A stretch of DNA of 64,000 bases from CAWJLS01 sp963843755 (GCA_963843755.1 CAWJLS010000005.1:1-64000), one strand, 5' to 3'; shown: positions 15,798 to 24,491, numbered from the stretch's first letter. The notes: generated by a model from the letters alone, not told the origin. Program-made: numbers and translations.

Positions 15798-16256
15798 ATG
15801 GCCCGAACCCCAGACGCCCCAGCCTCCCGGCGCCGCAAGAACCCCTTGCGCTTCCTGCCTCTCTACCTGCTGCTGGCGGTGGCGGCGGTCCAGGTCCCGC
15901 TGGCCAGGCTCTGGATCTTGACGCCGTGGCGGGGCGGCGGGTTCGGGATGTTCTCGACTCTCGACAGCTCCTCGTTCCGGCCGGTCCGGGTCTACGCCGT
16001 CGGCGATGGCTGGGAGCGGCGGCTCGAGCTCCCCGAGGATCTAGGCGGCCCTTCCTACGCCGCCGCCTGCCTGCCCACCGACAGCCGCCTGGAGGGCCTC
16101 GCCCAGCGCGTGGCGGCCCGGCTCCGCCCCGGGACAAAGACCGTCCAGGCCGTGCGGGTAGAGGTCTGGAAGACCGCGTTCGACCCCGCCACGTCCACCC
16201 TCTCTGTGCGTCCCTGGCGGAGCGTTCGCTTCGAGCTCGGCAATGGCGCGCGCTGA
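15798..16256 (+). CDS. Membrane-anchored protein of unknown function (pair with next gene)
   Basis: This 152-residue protein has a basic N-terminus (RRRKNPLRF), one membrane segment (FLPLYLLLAVAAVQVPLARL) and an outside domain of about 110 residues (GGGFGMFSTLDSSSFRPVRV onward, ending in FELGNG). The ATG at 15798 leaves 50 bp to the divergent gene; ATG 15768 is possible; neither has a good ribosome site. It overlaps the next gene by 14 bp, so the two are co-translated. A short soluble partner next to an HTTM/DoxX-like membrane protein is a recurrent arrangement, but I do not recognise a named family. Confidence 0.6.
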   Translation: MARTPDAPASRRRKNPLRFLPLYLLLAVAAVQVPLARLWILTPWRGGGFGMFSTLDSSSFRPVRVYAVGDGWERRLELPEDLGGPSYAAACLPTDSRLEGLAQRVAARLRPGTKTVQAVRVEVWKTAFDPATSTLSVRPWRSVRFELGNGAR

Positions 16257-17154
16257 CTCGCGGGGCTCGTGGTGGCGGCGCCTCGCGGCGTCGCTCGGCG
16301 AGATCGAGCCGTTCGACCTCGCGGCCCGGCTGACCCTGGTCTACTTCATGGTCCGGCCGCTGGGGCCGTGGTGGGCGCACGTGCCGGTCCTGCTCATGGC
16401 CGCCTGCGGCCTGCTGGTGCCCTGGCTCGCCCGCCGCGCCGGCTTCTGGTTCCTGTTCACGGCGGCGGTCGCCTCCTGGGTGATCCCGGCGTGGAGCTTC
16501 ATCGACAACCACGCCTACTTGCTCGTCTACTGGTGCCTGGCCCTGGCCTGCTCGATTGCCTTCAGCGACGAGCGGGAGGAGACCCTCGCGACCAATGCGC
16601 GCTGGATGGTGGGGCTCGTCTTCACCCTGGCGGTGCTGTGGAAGGTGGTCCTGTCGCCCGACTTCATGAACGGCCACTTCTTCCGCGCCGTCCTGCTCGC
16701 CGACGGCCGCTTCCGCGAGCTTTCGTTGCTGGCCGGCGGCGCGACGGCTGAGACCTACCAGCACAACGTGGGGCTGCTGCGCCAGCTCGGCGAGGGCAAG
16801 CTGGGCCTGACCGCCGTCCAGCTCACCGAGCCCCATCGCCAAGTGGTCTTCGCCCACGTCGCCACCTGGTGGACCGCGCTGGTCGAGGCCGCGGTGGCCA
16901 TCCTGTTCCTGTTCCGGCGGCGGCTTCGGCCGTGGGTCGCGTCCTTGCGCGACTGGCTGCTGCTGCTCTTCTGCTGGATGACCTACCCGTTTGCCGCCAT
17001 CGCGGGGTTCGGCTGGCTGCTGGCCATCCTGGGGGTGGCCCAGCTCGAGCCGGAGCGCCGGGCGGTGCGCCTGCTCTACCTCGCGACCTTCGGCCTCATC
17101 CTGATCGACAAGCTGGTGCCCTGGACCCAGGGCCTCGTCGCGCTGACCCACTAA
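16243..17154 (+). CDS. HTTM/DoxX-like integral membrane protein
   Basis: This 303-residue protein has about seven hydrophobic segments. Between them are conserved-looking loops: SFIDNHAYLLVYWCLALACS, ATNARWMVGLVFTLAVLWKV and SPDFMNGHFFRA. The pattern (a membrane Asn/His after the first helices and a WK-V helix) recalls the HTTM and DoxX superfamilies. The ATG lies inside the end of the preceding gene. It may be a quinone- or sulfur-related membrane component by analogy only. Confidence 0.65.
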   Translation: MARADSRGSWWRRLAASLGEIEPFDLAARLTLVYFMVRPLGPWWAHVPVLLMAACGLLVPWLARRAGFWFLFTAAVASWVIPAWSFIDNHAYLLVYWCLALACSIAFSDEREETLATNARWMVGLVFTLAVLWKVVLSPDFMNGHFFRAVLLADGRFRELSLLAGGATAETYQHNVGLLRQLGEGKLGLTAVQLTEPHRQVVFAHVATWWTALVEAAVAILFLFRRRLRPWVASLRDWLLLLFCWMTYPFAAIAGFGWLLAILGVAQLEPERRAVRLLYLATFGLILIDKLVPWTQGLVALTH

Positions 17155-17250
17155 CGGTGTGGGCGGGCGGGGGACGCGCGCACGGGCGGTGGCGCTCAGG
17201 ACCTTCGCTCATCCCCGTCCGATGGAGTCGAGGGGCCGATCGTCATAAAT

Positions 17251-17433
17251 ATGATCATCACCCGCGAGGGGGAGGCCATCCAGCCGGTCATCCTCAAGGA
17301 ACTCGACGTGGCGACTATCAGCTACAGCGCGCTCGAGGCGTTGCGGAATTGGAAGTTCCGACCGGCCCGGGTCGACGGCAGGCCGGTCAGCGTCTACTAC
17401 AACCTGACCGTCAACTACACCTTGCGCCGCTGA
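17251..17433 (+). pseudogene. Stand-alone TonB_C domain fragment
   Basis: Sixty codons encode the second half of a TonB C-terminal domain: EGEAIQPVILKELDVATISY, then ALEALRNWKFRPARVDGRPV and YYNLTVNYTLR. The first strands, the proline-rich spacer and the membrane anchor are absent, and no ribosome site precedes the ATG. TonB transmits proton-motive force to outer-membrane receptors, but a fragment without an anchor cannot. It matches the style of protein whose N-terminal half is found at 5315, so both may derive from one family. Probably a relic. Confidence 0.6.
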
Positions 17434-17439
17434 GGCCCT

Positions 17440-17473
17440 GCGCGGTCCGGGCGCCTGTGCGACAGGACCGCGC
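17440..17473. terminator. Hairpin between convergent genes
   Basis: GCGCGGTCC and GGACCGCGC form a perfect 9-bp stem around a 16-base loop, between the TonB_C fragment and the convergent metalloprotease. There is no T-run, so it may serve as a bidirectional, weak or Rho-assisted stop. Confidence 0.4.
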
Positions 17474-17544
17474 GATCACGTGGCCCTGCCGCACAGGCTG
17501 ACCCCGGCCTGCTGCGTTCTGGCGCCGGCTCCTTCTCTCCTCCC

Positions 17545-20235
17545 CTACGAACACCCTCCGGCACCCGTCGAGTCGAACAGCGCGCCCTGGTCCACGCAGG
17601 CGTGGCCGGGACGCTGGTCGTGGGGCACGCAGACGGGGAGGACCGCCTCGCAGGTGGCGCCGTGCTCGTCGGTGGCGGTGACGCCGACGTGGTAGACGCG
17701 GCCGTCGCCGGGTGCACCCCGCCCGCCGCTCCGTTCGGCGCGCACGGACACCGTGTCGGTTCCGAGCCCCGTGGCGTCGGGGCAGGAGGCGCCGGCGCCG
17801 CCGGTCAGGAGCGGCTCGTCCTGGAAGACGCTCGTGACCGCGATCGTCACGTCGTCGCCGTCGGGATCGGTCACGCCCGCGACGGAGATGTCGTGGAAGG
17901 CGTGGTTCGGCGGCCAGAGCTCGTCCGTGCTGAGGAAGGCGGCGCTGCAGTCGGGCGGGCGGTTGAGCAGCTCCGGCAGCAGGGCCAGATCGTCGACCGA
18001 GATCTCGTCGCTCGTGCCACCCAACGGGGAGCCGTCGGCGCTCCGGAAAGCCACGCGGCGGTTGTTGTAGATGAGCTGCCCCCAGTCCTCCGCGCCGCGC
18101 AGCATGTCGCCCGGGGTCGGGTTGTTCTTGCCGCAGCCGACGATGGGGAAGGCGTTGACGTCGAAGACCAGGCCGGTTTCGAGAGCGCCGTCGTTGTCCC
18201 AGTCGATGGGCAGGTCGGCCCGCTGTTGCAGGATGTTCACGCCGTCCGGCGACCAGGCCGTGCGGTCGGTCTCGGCGCCCCCCGGGCCGACGGGGGCGGC
18301 GCCGACGCCGGCGTGCTCGTCCAGGTCGTTCTCGTCGAGCACCGGGAGCTCCTCGCGCGAGTAGTCGATGCGCACGCCGAGGGTCGGTGTGTCGTTGGGG
18401 ATGCCCGCCTGGAACTCGTAGTTCATCACGCTCAGGTAGTTCGGCTTGCAGTTGGCGCCGTCGGGGTGACCGTCGACTCGGCCGCCGTGGTCCATCCCGA
18501 AGTTGTGCCCCAGCTCGTGCATGAAGGTCCCGGCGCGGGTGACCGGCTTGGTGATCGTCTGGAGGGCCAGGAGGAAGTCGTTGCCGCCGACCTCCGAGGA
18601 GCCGGAGTTGGGGAACAGGGCGGTGCACTGGCTGGTCGGTGTGATCGGCAGGGGAACCGTCGAGCACAGGCCGAATCCCCAGACGGCGTAGTGGTAGACC
18701 AGCTCCTTGGCCGCAAGGAGGTTGACCGCGTTCGGCGCGATGCGCTGGGCGGGCGAACCGAAATAGTCGCTCTTGATCTTCGGGAAGTAGAGCGGGAAGG
18801 TCGTGAGGCCCGCGGGCAGCGGCGGCGAGACGTCGAAGACGATCCCCTTGCCGGCGAGCCCCGCGATCGAGTCGCCCCGTTCCAGGTGCAGGTGGATACC
18901 CGTCGAGCCGTCGGGGTTCGACACCGGTGCGTCGTCGAAGGCCCGCTCCACCAGCTCGAGGTTGTCGGCCAGGTCCGGGCGGCCGGGGACCGGTACCGGC
19001 TCCTCGCCGCCGGCGAAGTCGACCTCCACGTAGACGTCCTTGTGGCGCGGGTCGGCGCCCGGTAGCAGGAAGTCGGCGGTGCCGTCGCCGTCGAAGTCGA
19101 TGCCCTCTTCCTCCCACAGGTCGGGCAGGTCGTCGCCGTCGTCGTCGATGTTGCCGTCACCGTTCGTGTCCCAGTCGATGTATTCGTAGCGGGCGACGCT
19201 GTCGCTGCCCTCCTTGGAGACGAACAGCCGGTTGCCGACCGCGACGCCGGTCGGCTCCGACGCGGCGTCGAGCTGCTCCAGGAAGCGCCCTTCCGGGGTG
19301 AAGATCTGCACCCGGTCGTTGCCGGTGTCGGCGACGTAGACGTTGCAGTTGATGTCGAGGCCGATCGACGACGGCGCGTCGAGCTCGCCGAGCTGGTCCC
19401 CCGGGCGGCCGAAGGCGTACAGGAAGCTCGGGCCGTCGTCGAGCGGCGAGAACGCCTGGACGAGCCCTGCACCCCGGTCGAGGACGTAGATCCGCCCCGG
19501 ATGGGGGCCATTGCCGCCGCACACCGCCACGTCCGCCGGGTCGAAGAAGGTACCGCCTTCGAACGTCTCGAGGTCGCCGTCCGCGTCCTCCTCGCCGAAA
19601 GCCTGGATGAAGGTGCCGCTCGCGCCGAAGACCACGATCCGGCGGTTGCCGGTGTCGGCGACGTAGATCTGGTCGAGGCCGTCATCGAGATAGGTGCCGA
19701 GGCCTTCAGGCGCGCTCAACCCGAAGGAGCCGGACCCGGAGACGCTGTCGAAGACCAGCTCGAACCCCAGCGGATCGGTGGTCGCCTTGCCCATGTAGGT
19801 GTCGAACTTCTGGATGCGCCCGTTGCCGGTGTCGGCCACGTAGACGTAGCCCTCGCTGTCCAGCACCACGCCGGCCGGATCGTCGAGCTGGCCGTCGCCC
19901 GTCCCTGTCGTGCCGATCCGCCAGATGCAGTTGCTCGGGGAGCCGTACCCGACGTAGACGCGGTCGTTGCCGCTGTCGGCCACCGCGAGGAAGTTCGTGC
20001 CGCCGTCGTTCAGGACCGAGATGTCCCGGGGCGCGTCGGTCTGGACGTCGGTCGTGCAAGGGCCCTCCTGCTCGAGCACGCGCGCCCCGGCGGTGGACGC
20101 CAGGAGGGCGGAGGTCAGGAGCGCGATGGCGGCCAGGGCTGTCCGGGGCCGGCGCTCCTGTGGCCGGCCCGGTCGTCCAACGGAGTTCGGCGCAGCGGCA
20201 CAGGCGCCTGTGGAGCTCTTCGGTCGTTTCGACAT
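17545..20235 (-). CDS. Secreted zinc metalloprotease (metzincin) fused to NHL beta-propeller
   Basis: This 896-residue protein has a signal peptide at residues ~30-51. Residues ~65-350 hold NHL-type repeats (VYVADTGNGRIQKFD, IYVADTGNRRIVVFG, VYVADTGNDRVQIF). A Ca-binding-like DTNGDGNIDDDGDDLPD stretch (dockerin/TSP3 style) at ~355-372 precedes the protease. The zinc motif HELGHNFGMDH is at residues 573-583, with the Met-turn in SVMNY at ~604; both define a metzincin. A Cys-containing beta domain closes the protein. GAGAGGA lies just before the ATG. Such enzymes act outside the cell; the propeller may bind substrate or carbohydrate. The fusion is clear; the substrate is not known. Confidence 0.87.
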   Translation of the reverse strand: MSKRPKSSTGACAAAPNSVGRPGRPQERRPRTALAAIALLTSALLASTAGARVLEQEGPCTTDVQTDAPRDISVLNDGGTNFLAVADSGNDRVYVGYGSPSNCIWRIGTTGTGDGQLDDPAGVVLDSEGYVYVADTGNGRIQKFDTYMGKATTDPLGFELVFDSVSGSGSFGLSAPEGLGTYLDDGLDQIYVADTGNRRIVVFGASGTFIQAFGEEDADGDLETFEGGTFFDPADVAVCGGNGPHPGRIYVLDRGAGLVQAFSPLDDGPSFLYAFGRPGDQLGELDAPSSIGLDINCNVYVADTGNDRVQIFTPEGRFLEQLDAASEPTGVAVGNRLFVSKEGSDSVARYEYIDWDTNGDGNIDDDGDDLPDLWEEEGIDFDGDGTADFLLPGADPRHKDVYVEVDFAGGEEPVPVPGRPDLADNLELVERAFDDAPVSNPDGSTGIHLHLERGDSIAGLAGKGIVFDVSPPLPAGLTTFPLYFPKIKSDYFGSPAQRIAPNAVNLLAAKELVYHYAVWGFGLCSTVPLPITPTSQCTALFPNSGSSEVGGNDFLLALQTITKPVTRAGTFMHELGHNFGMDHGGRVDGHPDGANCKPNYLSVMNYEFQAGIPNDTPTLGVRIDYSREELPVLDENDLDEHAGVGAAPVGPGGAETDRTAWSPDGVNILQQRADLPIDWDNDGALETGLVFDVNAFPIVGCGKNNPTPGDMLRGAEDWGQLIYNNRRVAFRSADGSPLGGTSDEISVDDLALLPELLNRPPDCSAAFLSTDELWPPNHAFHDISVAGVTDPDGDDVTIAVTSVFQDEPLLTGGAGASCPDATGLGTDTVSVRAERSGGRGAPGDGRVYHVGVTATDEHGATCEAVLPVCVPHDQRPGHACVDQGALFDSTGAGGCS

Positions 20236-20606
20236 CGGGTTCCTCTCCGAGGCGCCCGGACGGAACAGCGTCGGGCACCCCTGCTCGTTCTGGTCGGTCG
20301 TCGTTTAATGGCTGGTTGACCGTGGCGTCGCCTGACGCTGCCGGACCGGACGTGTGGCGGCTCGCGGCGTTGGCGACAGGACGCTTCGGCAGGCCGGTAT
20401 CCCTCACGCAGCGGGTCGAAGTCCCCCGGTCCGCTCTGGGGGCCAGCACGCCGGGGCGGTCCGTGGCCCGGGTGTCCCGGGCGGCGGGGCGGGGCAAAGA
20501 CCGTGTTCCCGGGCGGTTGATCCGCGCACCGCCGAGAATAAGCTTTGACGCTAGAGAACACTTTCTAAATCGCTGGATATTCGGTACCCAACAAGGAGGA
20601 AGGGTG
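20236..20606. other. Divergent intergenic region
   Basis: This 371-bp region separates the protease gene (minus) from the Cys-rich secreted protein (plus). It is GC-rich up to ~20530, then AT-richer toward 20580. Toward the plus-strand gene there is a TTGACG at 20547-20552 followed by an AT-rich TTTCTAAAT stretch, and AGGAGG at 20594. I see no gene in it. Confidence 0.5.
20547..20580 (+). promoter_or_regulatory. Probable promoter for the Cys-rich secreted protein
   Basis: TTGACG (5 of 6 matches to the sigma-70 -35 box) starts at 20547, and an A/T-rich segment (TTCTAAAT) lies about 14-17 bases downstream, the only such combination in the region. The -10 box is not a good match, so the assignment is tentative. 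Confidence 0.35.
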
Positions 20607-21578
20607 ATGAAGAAGGGAACACCGTTTCCGCGCCATCTGGCCGTCGTCTGCTTGGTGATTCTCGCGACTGGTTGGAGTGCCGTGCAGGCGGCGGAGCTGC
20701 TGCCGGCGTCGCCGACGAGCTGGTTGCAGCACCTGAACCCGGTCCCGGAGGTCTCGCAGGGGACCACGGCTCCGCTCCTCTACGCGTTGCCCGACGGGCT
20801 GCCGGTGGACCGTGCCTCGGTCCTCAGGGTCGAGGTGCGGGCGAACGACAGGGCGGTGGTGCGCCAGGAGATCGAGCTGGCGGCGGGTCTGCCCGACGGC
20901 TCTGTGGTGGCGCTGGTGGCCGAGCCGTTCAACCAGCGGGAGCTCCTGGAGGCGCTGGAAGCCGCGACCCCGGGGAGCGTCCAGGTGAAGCTGTCGCTCG
21001 ACGACCAGAGCCTCGACGAGATCGCGTTCGCCGACGTCGAGCAGGAGACCGCCGCGTTGACCTCCGCGACCGTCCAGCCGGTGGGCGACACGCAGCGCCT
21101 GGACATCCTGGTCGGCACCCGGCCGAACCGCTTGCTCCCGAAGTCTTACGAGGACGGCCGTGATCCCGACTGCGTCCAGCACTGTGACGACGAGCGCTAC
21201 GACTGCTACCTCAATCGCTGCGATCCGCGGGGGAGCTGCGAGTATTGCGAGACGTACTACAACGACTGCGTGCTGGGCTGCCCGATCTGCCCCACGACCC
21301 ACGACGAGAGCACCAGGACCCTCGTCAGCCAGACCTTCTACAACCAGTTCGGCTGCTACTTCGGGTTCTTCGCCGGCACCGGCGCGATCCACCAGCTCTC
21401 GAGCCGGACCGTGCGGCTCAAGATCTGGCGCACGGTCACCCAGTGCGACGGGAGCTCGACCACCACCTTGATCTCCAACACGACCTATACGGAGACGTGC
21501 TGGTACGAGCTGCCGCCGCCGAACAACCTCTGCTCGCCGTACTACGTGCCGACCTACCCGATCTGCTTCCCACTCTGA
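20607..21578 (+). CDS. Secreted Cys-rich protein of unknown function
   Basis: This 323-residue protein has a signal peptide (HLAVVCLVILATGWSAVQAAE). Residues ~25-170 look like a beta-rich domain (VLRVEVRANDRAVVRQEIEL, SVQVKLSLDDQSLDEI). Residues ~190-323 are Cys-rich, with DCVQHCDDERYDCYLNRCD, CEYCETYYNDCVLGCPIC and a Tyr/Pro/Cys-rich end. The spacing suggests disulfide-stabilised loops. AGGAGG stands 7 bases before the ATG, which decides this start over upstream frames. No family recognised; likely surface-exposed or released. Confidence 0.75.
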   Translation: MKKGTPFPRHLAVVCLVILATGWSAVQAAELLPASPTSWLQHLNPVPEVSQGTTAPLLYALPDGLPVDRASVLRVEVRANDRAVVRQEIELAAGLPDGSVVALVAEPFNQRELLEALEAATPGSVQVKLSLDDQSLDEIAFADVEQETAALTSATVQPVGDTQRLDILVGTRPNRLLPKSYEDGRDPDCVQHCDDERYDCYLNRCDPRGSCEYCETYYNDCVLGCPICPTTHDESTRTLVSQTFYNQFGCYFGFFAGTGAIHQLSSRTVRLKIWRTVTQCDGSSTTTLISNTTYTETCWYELPPPNNLCSPYYVPTYPICFPL

Positions 21579-21659
21579 GCGGCTCCGCCTTCCGCGGGCC
21601 GCTCCGGTGAGCGGCCCGCGGATCGCCGAGCGACGGAGGCGCCGCCGCGAACGGCGGTG

Positions 21660-23408
21660 TCAGTGGCTCTCGTGGTAGGCGCGAATGGCGCTCCCCAGGA
21701 GCCGGCCCGCCAGCCGCGGCTCGACGAGACCGGCCCGGTGGAGCTCCTGGAGCGCCGTGACCTCGCAGCGGACGAGCTGGTGCAGGCTCTGCCCGGGGTC
21801 GTCGAAGCTGCACGGCACCTCGGGGAAGGTGAGGTGGCTGCCGGCCGGCACGTTGTAGAGCCGGTTCTTGTACCCGCTCGGCCAGAGCACGTCGACGGTC
21901 GCCCGGTGCTTGTGGCCGAGGCCGAAGGTGAGCGTCTGGGAGTGCATCGACGAGAGGCTCGAGCCGGCATAGACCTCGCGGAGCTGGTTGAGGCCGTGGG
22001 TGTGGACGGTGACCCGGGCGCCCACGCCGTCGCGGTTCGAGATCGTGCCGACGGTGCGCACCTTGAGCCACCGGTTGTGGCCGCCCCGGTTGTGCAGCAG
22101 AACCGGCTGACCGCTCGCCGAAAGTGGCGGCGCGAGGGTCACCATCACCACCAGGTCCTCGTACCCGTCGTCGTCGTAGTCGGCGGCGGCCACGCCGCTC
22201 GAGAAGTCGTGCCGGAAGTCGTGGCCCAGGTTCGCCGAAAAGTCGGTGAAGGTGCCGTCGTGGTTGTTGCCCAGGAGCACGCCCGGGTTGCCCTCGCCGT
22301 TGGGGCCGAGGAAGACCGACGGATCGAACGGGCTCGGGAACGCGCCGGTGAAGAACAGGTCGAGGTAGCCGTCGTCGTCGAAGTCCATCATCGCGTTGCC
22401 CCAACCCCAGCGGTACTGCCCGGTGTTGAGGAACGAGTCGAGGTTGGTGTAGGTGCCGTCGCTCTCGTGACGGTAGAACGGATGGGGCAGCACGCCGGCC
22501 GGCGGGGCGTCGCCGGCGTTCGAGACGAAGATGTCCACGTCGCCGTCGTTGTCGTAGTCGCCGAAGGCCAGACCCATGAGCAGGCCGTTTTCGACCATGC
22601 CGACTGACGGCGCGATGTTGGTGAAGGTGCCGTCGCCGTTGTTGTGGAACAGCTCCATCGGCGTCAGCCCGAGGTGGATGTCGGCGCAGTTGGCGACGAA
22701 CAGGTCGATGTACGGGTCGTCGTCGTAGTACGAGAAGGTGGCGACGCAGCCGCCGAGGCTGGTGTTGACCCCCGCCGCCGCGGAAACGTCGGTGAAGTGC
22801 AGCCCGCCCTCGTTGCGGTACATCCGGTTCTCGTCCTGGCGCTGGAGCGCGACGGAGCCGGGGGCCGCGAAGAAGAGGTCGAGGTCGCCGTCGTTGTCGA
22901 TGTCGCCCGCGGCGAGCGAGACGCTGCTGTCCAGGCTGTCGAGGCCGGCGCCGGCGGTGACGTCGGTGAAGGTGCCGTCGCCGTTGTTCTTGTAGAGCAC
23001 CACGTTGATGGTGTCGGGGAGGGTCAAGATATTGCGGTCGCCGATCAGGATCAGCTCCTGGTAGCCGTCGTTGTCGAGATCCGCGGCGATGCCGCCGCCG
23101 ATGCCGACGCTGGCGGCGATCCCGGCCGAGGCGGCCCGGTCGCTGAAGGCTCCGCCTCCGTCGTTGTGGTAGAGGGCGTTGGCCTGGCCGGCGCCGTTGG
23201 GCAGGAAGAGGTCGACCCTGCCGTCGCGGTCGTAGTCGAACCAGATGGCTCCGGCGAGACCGGAACCGCCGAACTGTACGATCTGGGAGAGGAAGGGGAT
23301 GGCGGCGCTGGTCTCCTCGAAGGCGATGGGCGATGCCTGGGCGACGGCGGTCAGCGTCACCAGGAGGAGGGCGGCGACGAGACAGGTTCTGCCGACTTGA
23401 GAGGTCAT
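21660..23408 (-). CDS. CRTAC1-like FG-GAP/VCBS protein with UnbV/ASPIC domain
   Basis: This 582-residue protein has a signal peptide (LVAALLLVTLTAVAQA). Seven or so FG-GAP/VCBS blades follow, each with a Ca-binding DxDxDGxxD-type loop: FDYDRDGRVDLF, DLDNDGYQEL, DIDNDGDLDLF, DYDNDGDVDIF, DFDDDGYLDLF and DYDDDGYEDL. The ASPIC/UnbV segment is GHNRWLKVRTVG, then NRDGVGARVTV and VLWPSGYKNRLYNV. The ATG has AAGGAG 6 bases upstream. Members are extracellular beta-propellers that bind Ca; exact partners are unknown. The last 45 residues (helical, Arg/Leu-rich) are an unusual tail. Confidence 0.9.
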   Translation of the reverse strand: MTSQVGRTCLVAALLLVTLTAVAQASPIAFEETSAAIPFLSQIVQFGGSGLAGAIWFDYDRDGRVDLFLPNGAGQANALYHNDGGGAFSDRAASAGIAASVGIGGGIAADLDNDGYQELILIGDRNILTLPDTINVVLYKNNGDGTFTDVTAGAGLDSLDSSVSLAAGDIDNDGDLDLFFAAPGSVALQRQDENRMYRNEGGLHFTDVSAAAGVNTSLGGCVATFSYYDDDPYIDLFVANCADIHLGLTPMELFHNNGDGTFTNIAPSVGMVENGLLMGLAFGDYDNDGDVDIFVSNAGDAPPAGVLPHPFYRHESDGTYTNLDSFLNTGQYRWGWGNAMMDFDDDGYLDLFFTGAFPSPFDPSVFLGPNGEGNPGVLLGNNHDGTFTDFSANLGHDFRHDFSSGVAAADYDDDGYEDLVVMVTLAPPLSASGQPVLLHNRGGHNRWLKVRTVGTISNRDGVGARVTVHTHGLNQLREVYAGSSLSSMHSQTLTFGLGHKHRATVDVLWPSGYKNRLYNVPAGSHLTFPEVPCSFDDPGQSLHQLVRCEVTALQELHRAGLVEPRLAGRLLGSAIRAYHESH

Positions 23409-23907
23409 ACTTTGCTCCTTGGGTCCCGATCGGGGCCGTTAGTGGTTGTGCGCCCACCGCGGTCGGGCGCAACGTCACGTGACCGGAGGACCACGTGCGG
23501 TCGACGCTCCGCCGGCTGCATGGCGGGGGGCGCTGCTTCGTTTTGGAGATTGTTCATTCTTCTCCCTACGAAATAGCGTGCCGAATCTGCCCGAGACGGG
23601 ACGTTCGCCGGCGTCTTCGTCTCCTCCGTGGTCGACCTCCTCCCCGGCGAGAGGGGTGGCTCTGGCCATCCGGACCCTCCGGCCCGAGAGATGAATCATG
23701 AATGCTTATTTCTGTACTAATTATTAAGTTGTCCAAGTCTTGACTTCGACTGTCCAGAAGTGAGAGGCTCCGCATCCCGAGGTCTGCTGGTGGAAGCTGG
23801 GACCGAGCTGGTGCCGGCAGATTTCGCGGGGACGATTCGCCGTAGGCCGCCGAGTGCCGAAGGGGCCGAAGGCGGAATAATTCGAGAGACCAACGGAGAG
23901 AAATAAA
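23409..23907. other. Divergent intergenic region with an AT-rich core
   Basis: This 499-bp region lies between the CRTAC1-like gene and the Roadblock-like gene. Bases ~23695-23760 are strikingly AT-rich for this genome and include TTATTTCTGTACTAATTATTAAG and a TTGACT at 23743. Several promoters could lie here, but I cannot align a good -10 box. No coding content is supported. Confidence 0.5.
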
Positions 23908-24285
23908 ATGGCAAACCTGGACGACGTGATTGATAAAGCACTCGGCATCGCTGGTGCCTATGCCGCCTCGGTGAGCGACTACGACAGCGGCATGGCGCTC
24001 AGCGCCCGCTCCATGCGTTCGGGGTTCGACGCCGAGCTCGCCGGAGCGCTCAACAGCGAGGTGGTCAAGGCCAAGATGTCGGCCGCCAAGACGCTCGGTC
24101 TCGACAACCAGATCGAGGACATCCTCATCAGCCTCTCCACTCAGTACCACCTGATCCGCCTGGTGCCGACCACGTCGCTGTTCATCTACGTGGCTCTCGA
24201 CCGGGACAAGGCCAACCTGGCGATGGCCCGCCACGCGCTCAAGGTGCTCGAGTCCGAGCTCATGGACGTGGTGGTCGGCGCCTAG
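23908..24285 (+). CDS. Roadblock/LC7-like protein
   Basis: This 125-residue protein shows the Roadblock/LC7 pattern: an N-terminal helix (LDDVIDKALGIAGAYAASVS), strand and loop DYDSGMALSARS, then helix KMSAAKTLGLDNQIEDILIS, strand TQYHLIRLVPTTSLFIYVAL, and a last helix DKANLAMARHALKVLESEL. Bacterial Roadblock proteins regulate small Ras-like GTPases (MglB with MglA) or act in polarity and signalling complexes. No MglA-type GTPase is nearby, so it is an orphan. GGAGAG precedes the ATG. Its TAG stop lies inside the CTAG that borders palindrome B. Confidence 0.75.
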   Translation: MANLDDVIDKALGIAGAYAASVSDYDSGMALSARSMRSGFDAELAGALNSEVVKAKMSAAKTLGLDNQIEDILISLSTQYHLIRLVPTTSLFIYVALDRDKANLAMARHALKVLESELMDVVVGA

Positions 24286-24430
24286 CAGCCCGTGGTGAAA
24301 GTCCGCACGGTTGCGTTGCGGACGCCATGGGGCCGGATACGAGGCACCGCATCGCTTCCTCCTCGCGCCTTGAATCCGCCTCGCAAGACCCATGCGCGCG
24401 ACCATGTGGACTTTCACCACGGGCTGCTAG
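24282..24430. mobile_element. Long CTAG-flanked palindrome B (hairpin/MITE-like)
   Basis: A perfect 19-bp terminal inverted repeat (24286-24304 and 24408-24426, beginning CAGCCCGTGG) continues inward as an imperfect palindrome to the centre, including CGGAT/ATCCG and AGGC/GCCT blocks. CTAG flanks both ends (24282-24285 and 24427-24430). The left CTAG carries the stop codon of the Roadblock-like gene, mirroring palindrome A. There is no open frame of note. The structure is that of a non-autonomous inverted-repeat element with CTAG target duplication; it also acts as a potential transcript-end hairpin. Confidence 0.8.
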
Positions 24431-24485
24431 CCGACGGCGTTTCCGACCGCGGGCCCCGCGCGCGGCAGAGCGGGGAGGCAGTCGC

Positions 24486-24491
24486 TACAAT
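24486..24491 (+). promoter_or_regulatory. -10 box suggesting a leaderless transcript
   Basis: TACAAT (5 of 6 matches to TATAAT) ends 8 bases before the ATG at 24500. Transcription would begin at about the start codon itself. No Shine-Dalgarno site is visible, which agrees with leaderless translation. The -35 region is not convincing. Confidence 0.45.

Noticed and set aside
13714..17151. A very long minus-strand open frame extending the IPTL-CTERM gene upstream to 17151
   Set aside because: The upstream 470 codons are antisense to two plus-strand membrane genes and have Arg/Pro/Gln-rich composition typical of GC-rich shadow frames. The signal peptide places the true start near 15747.
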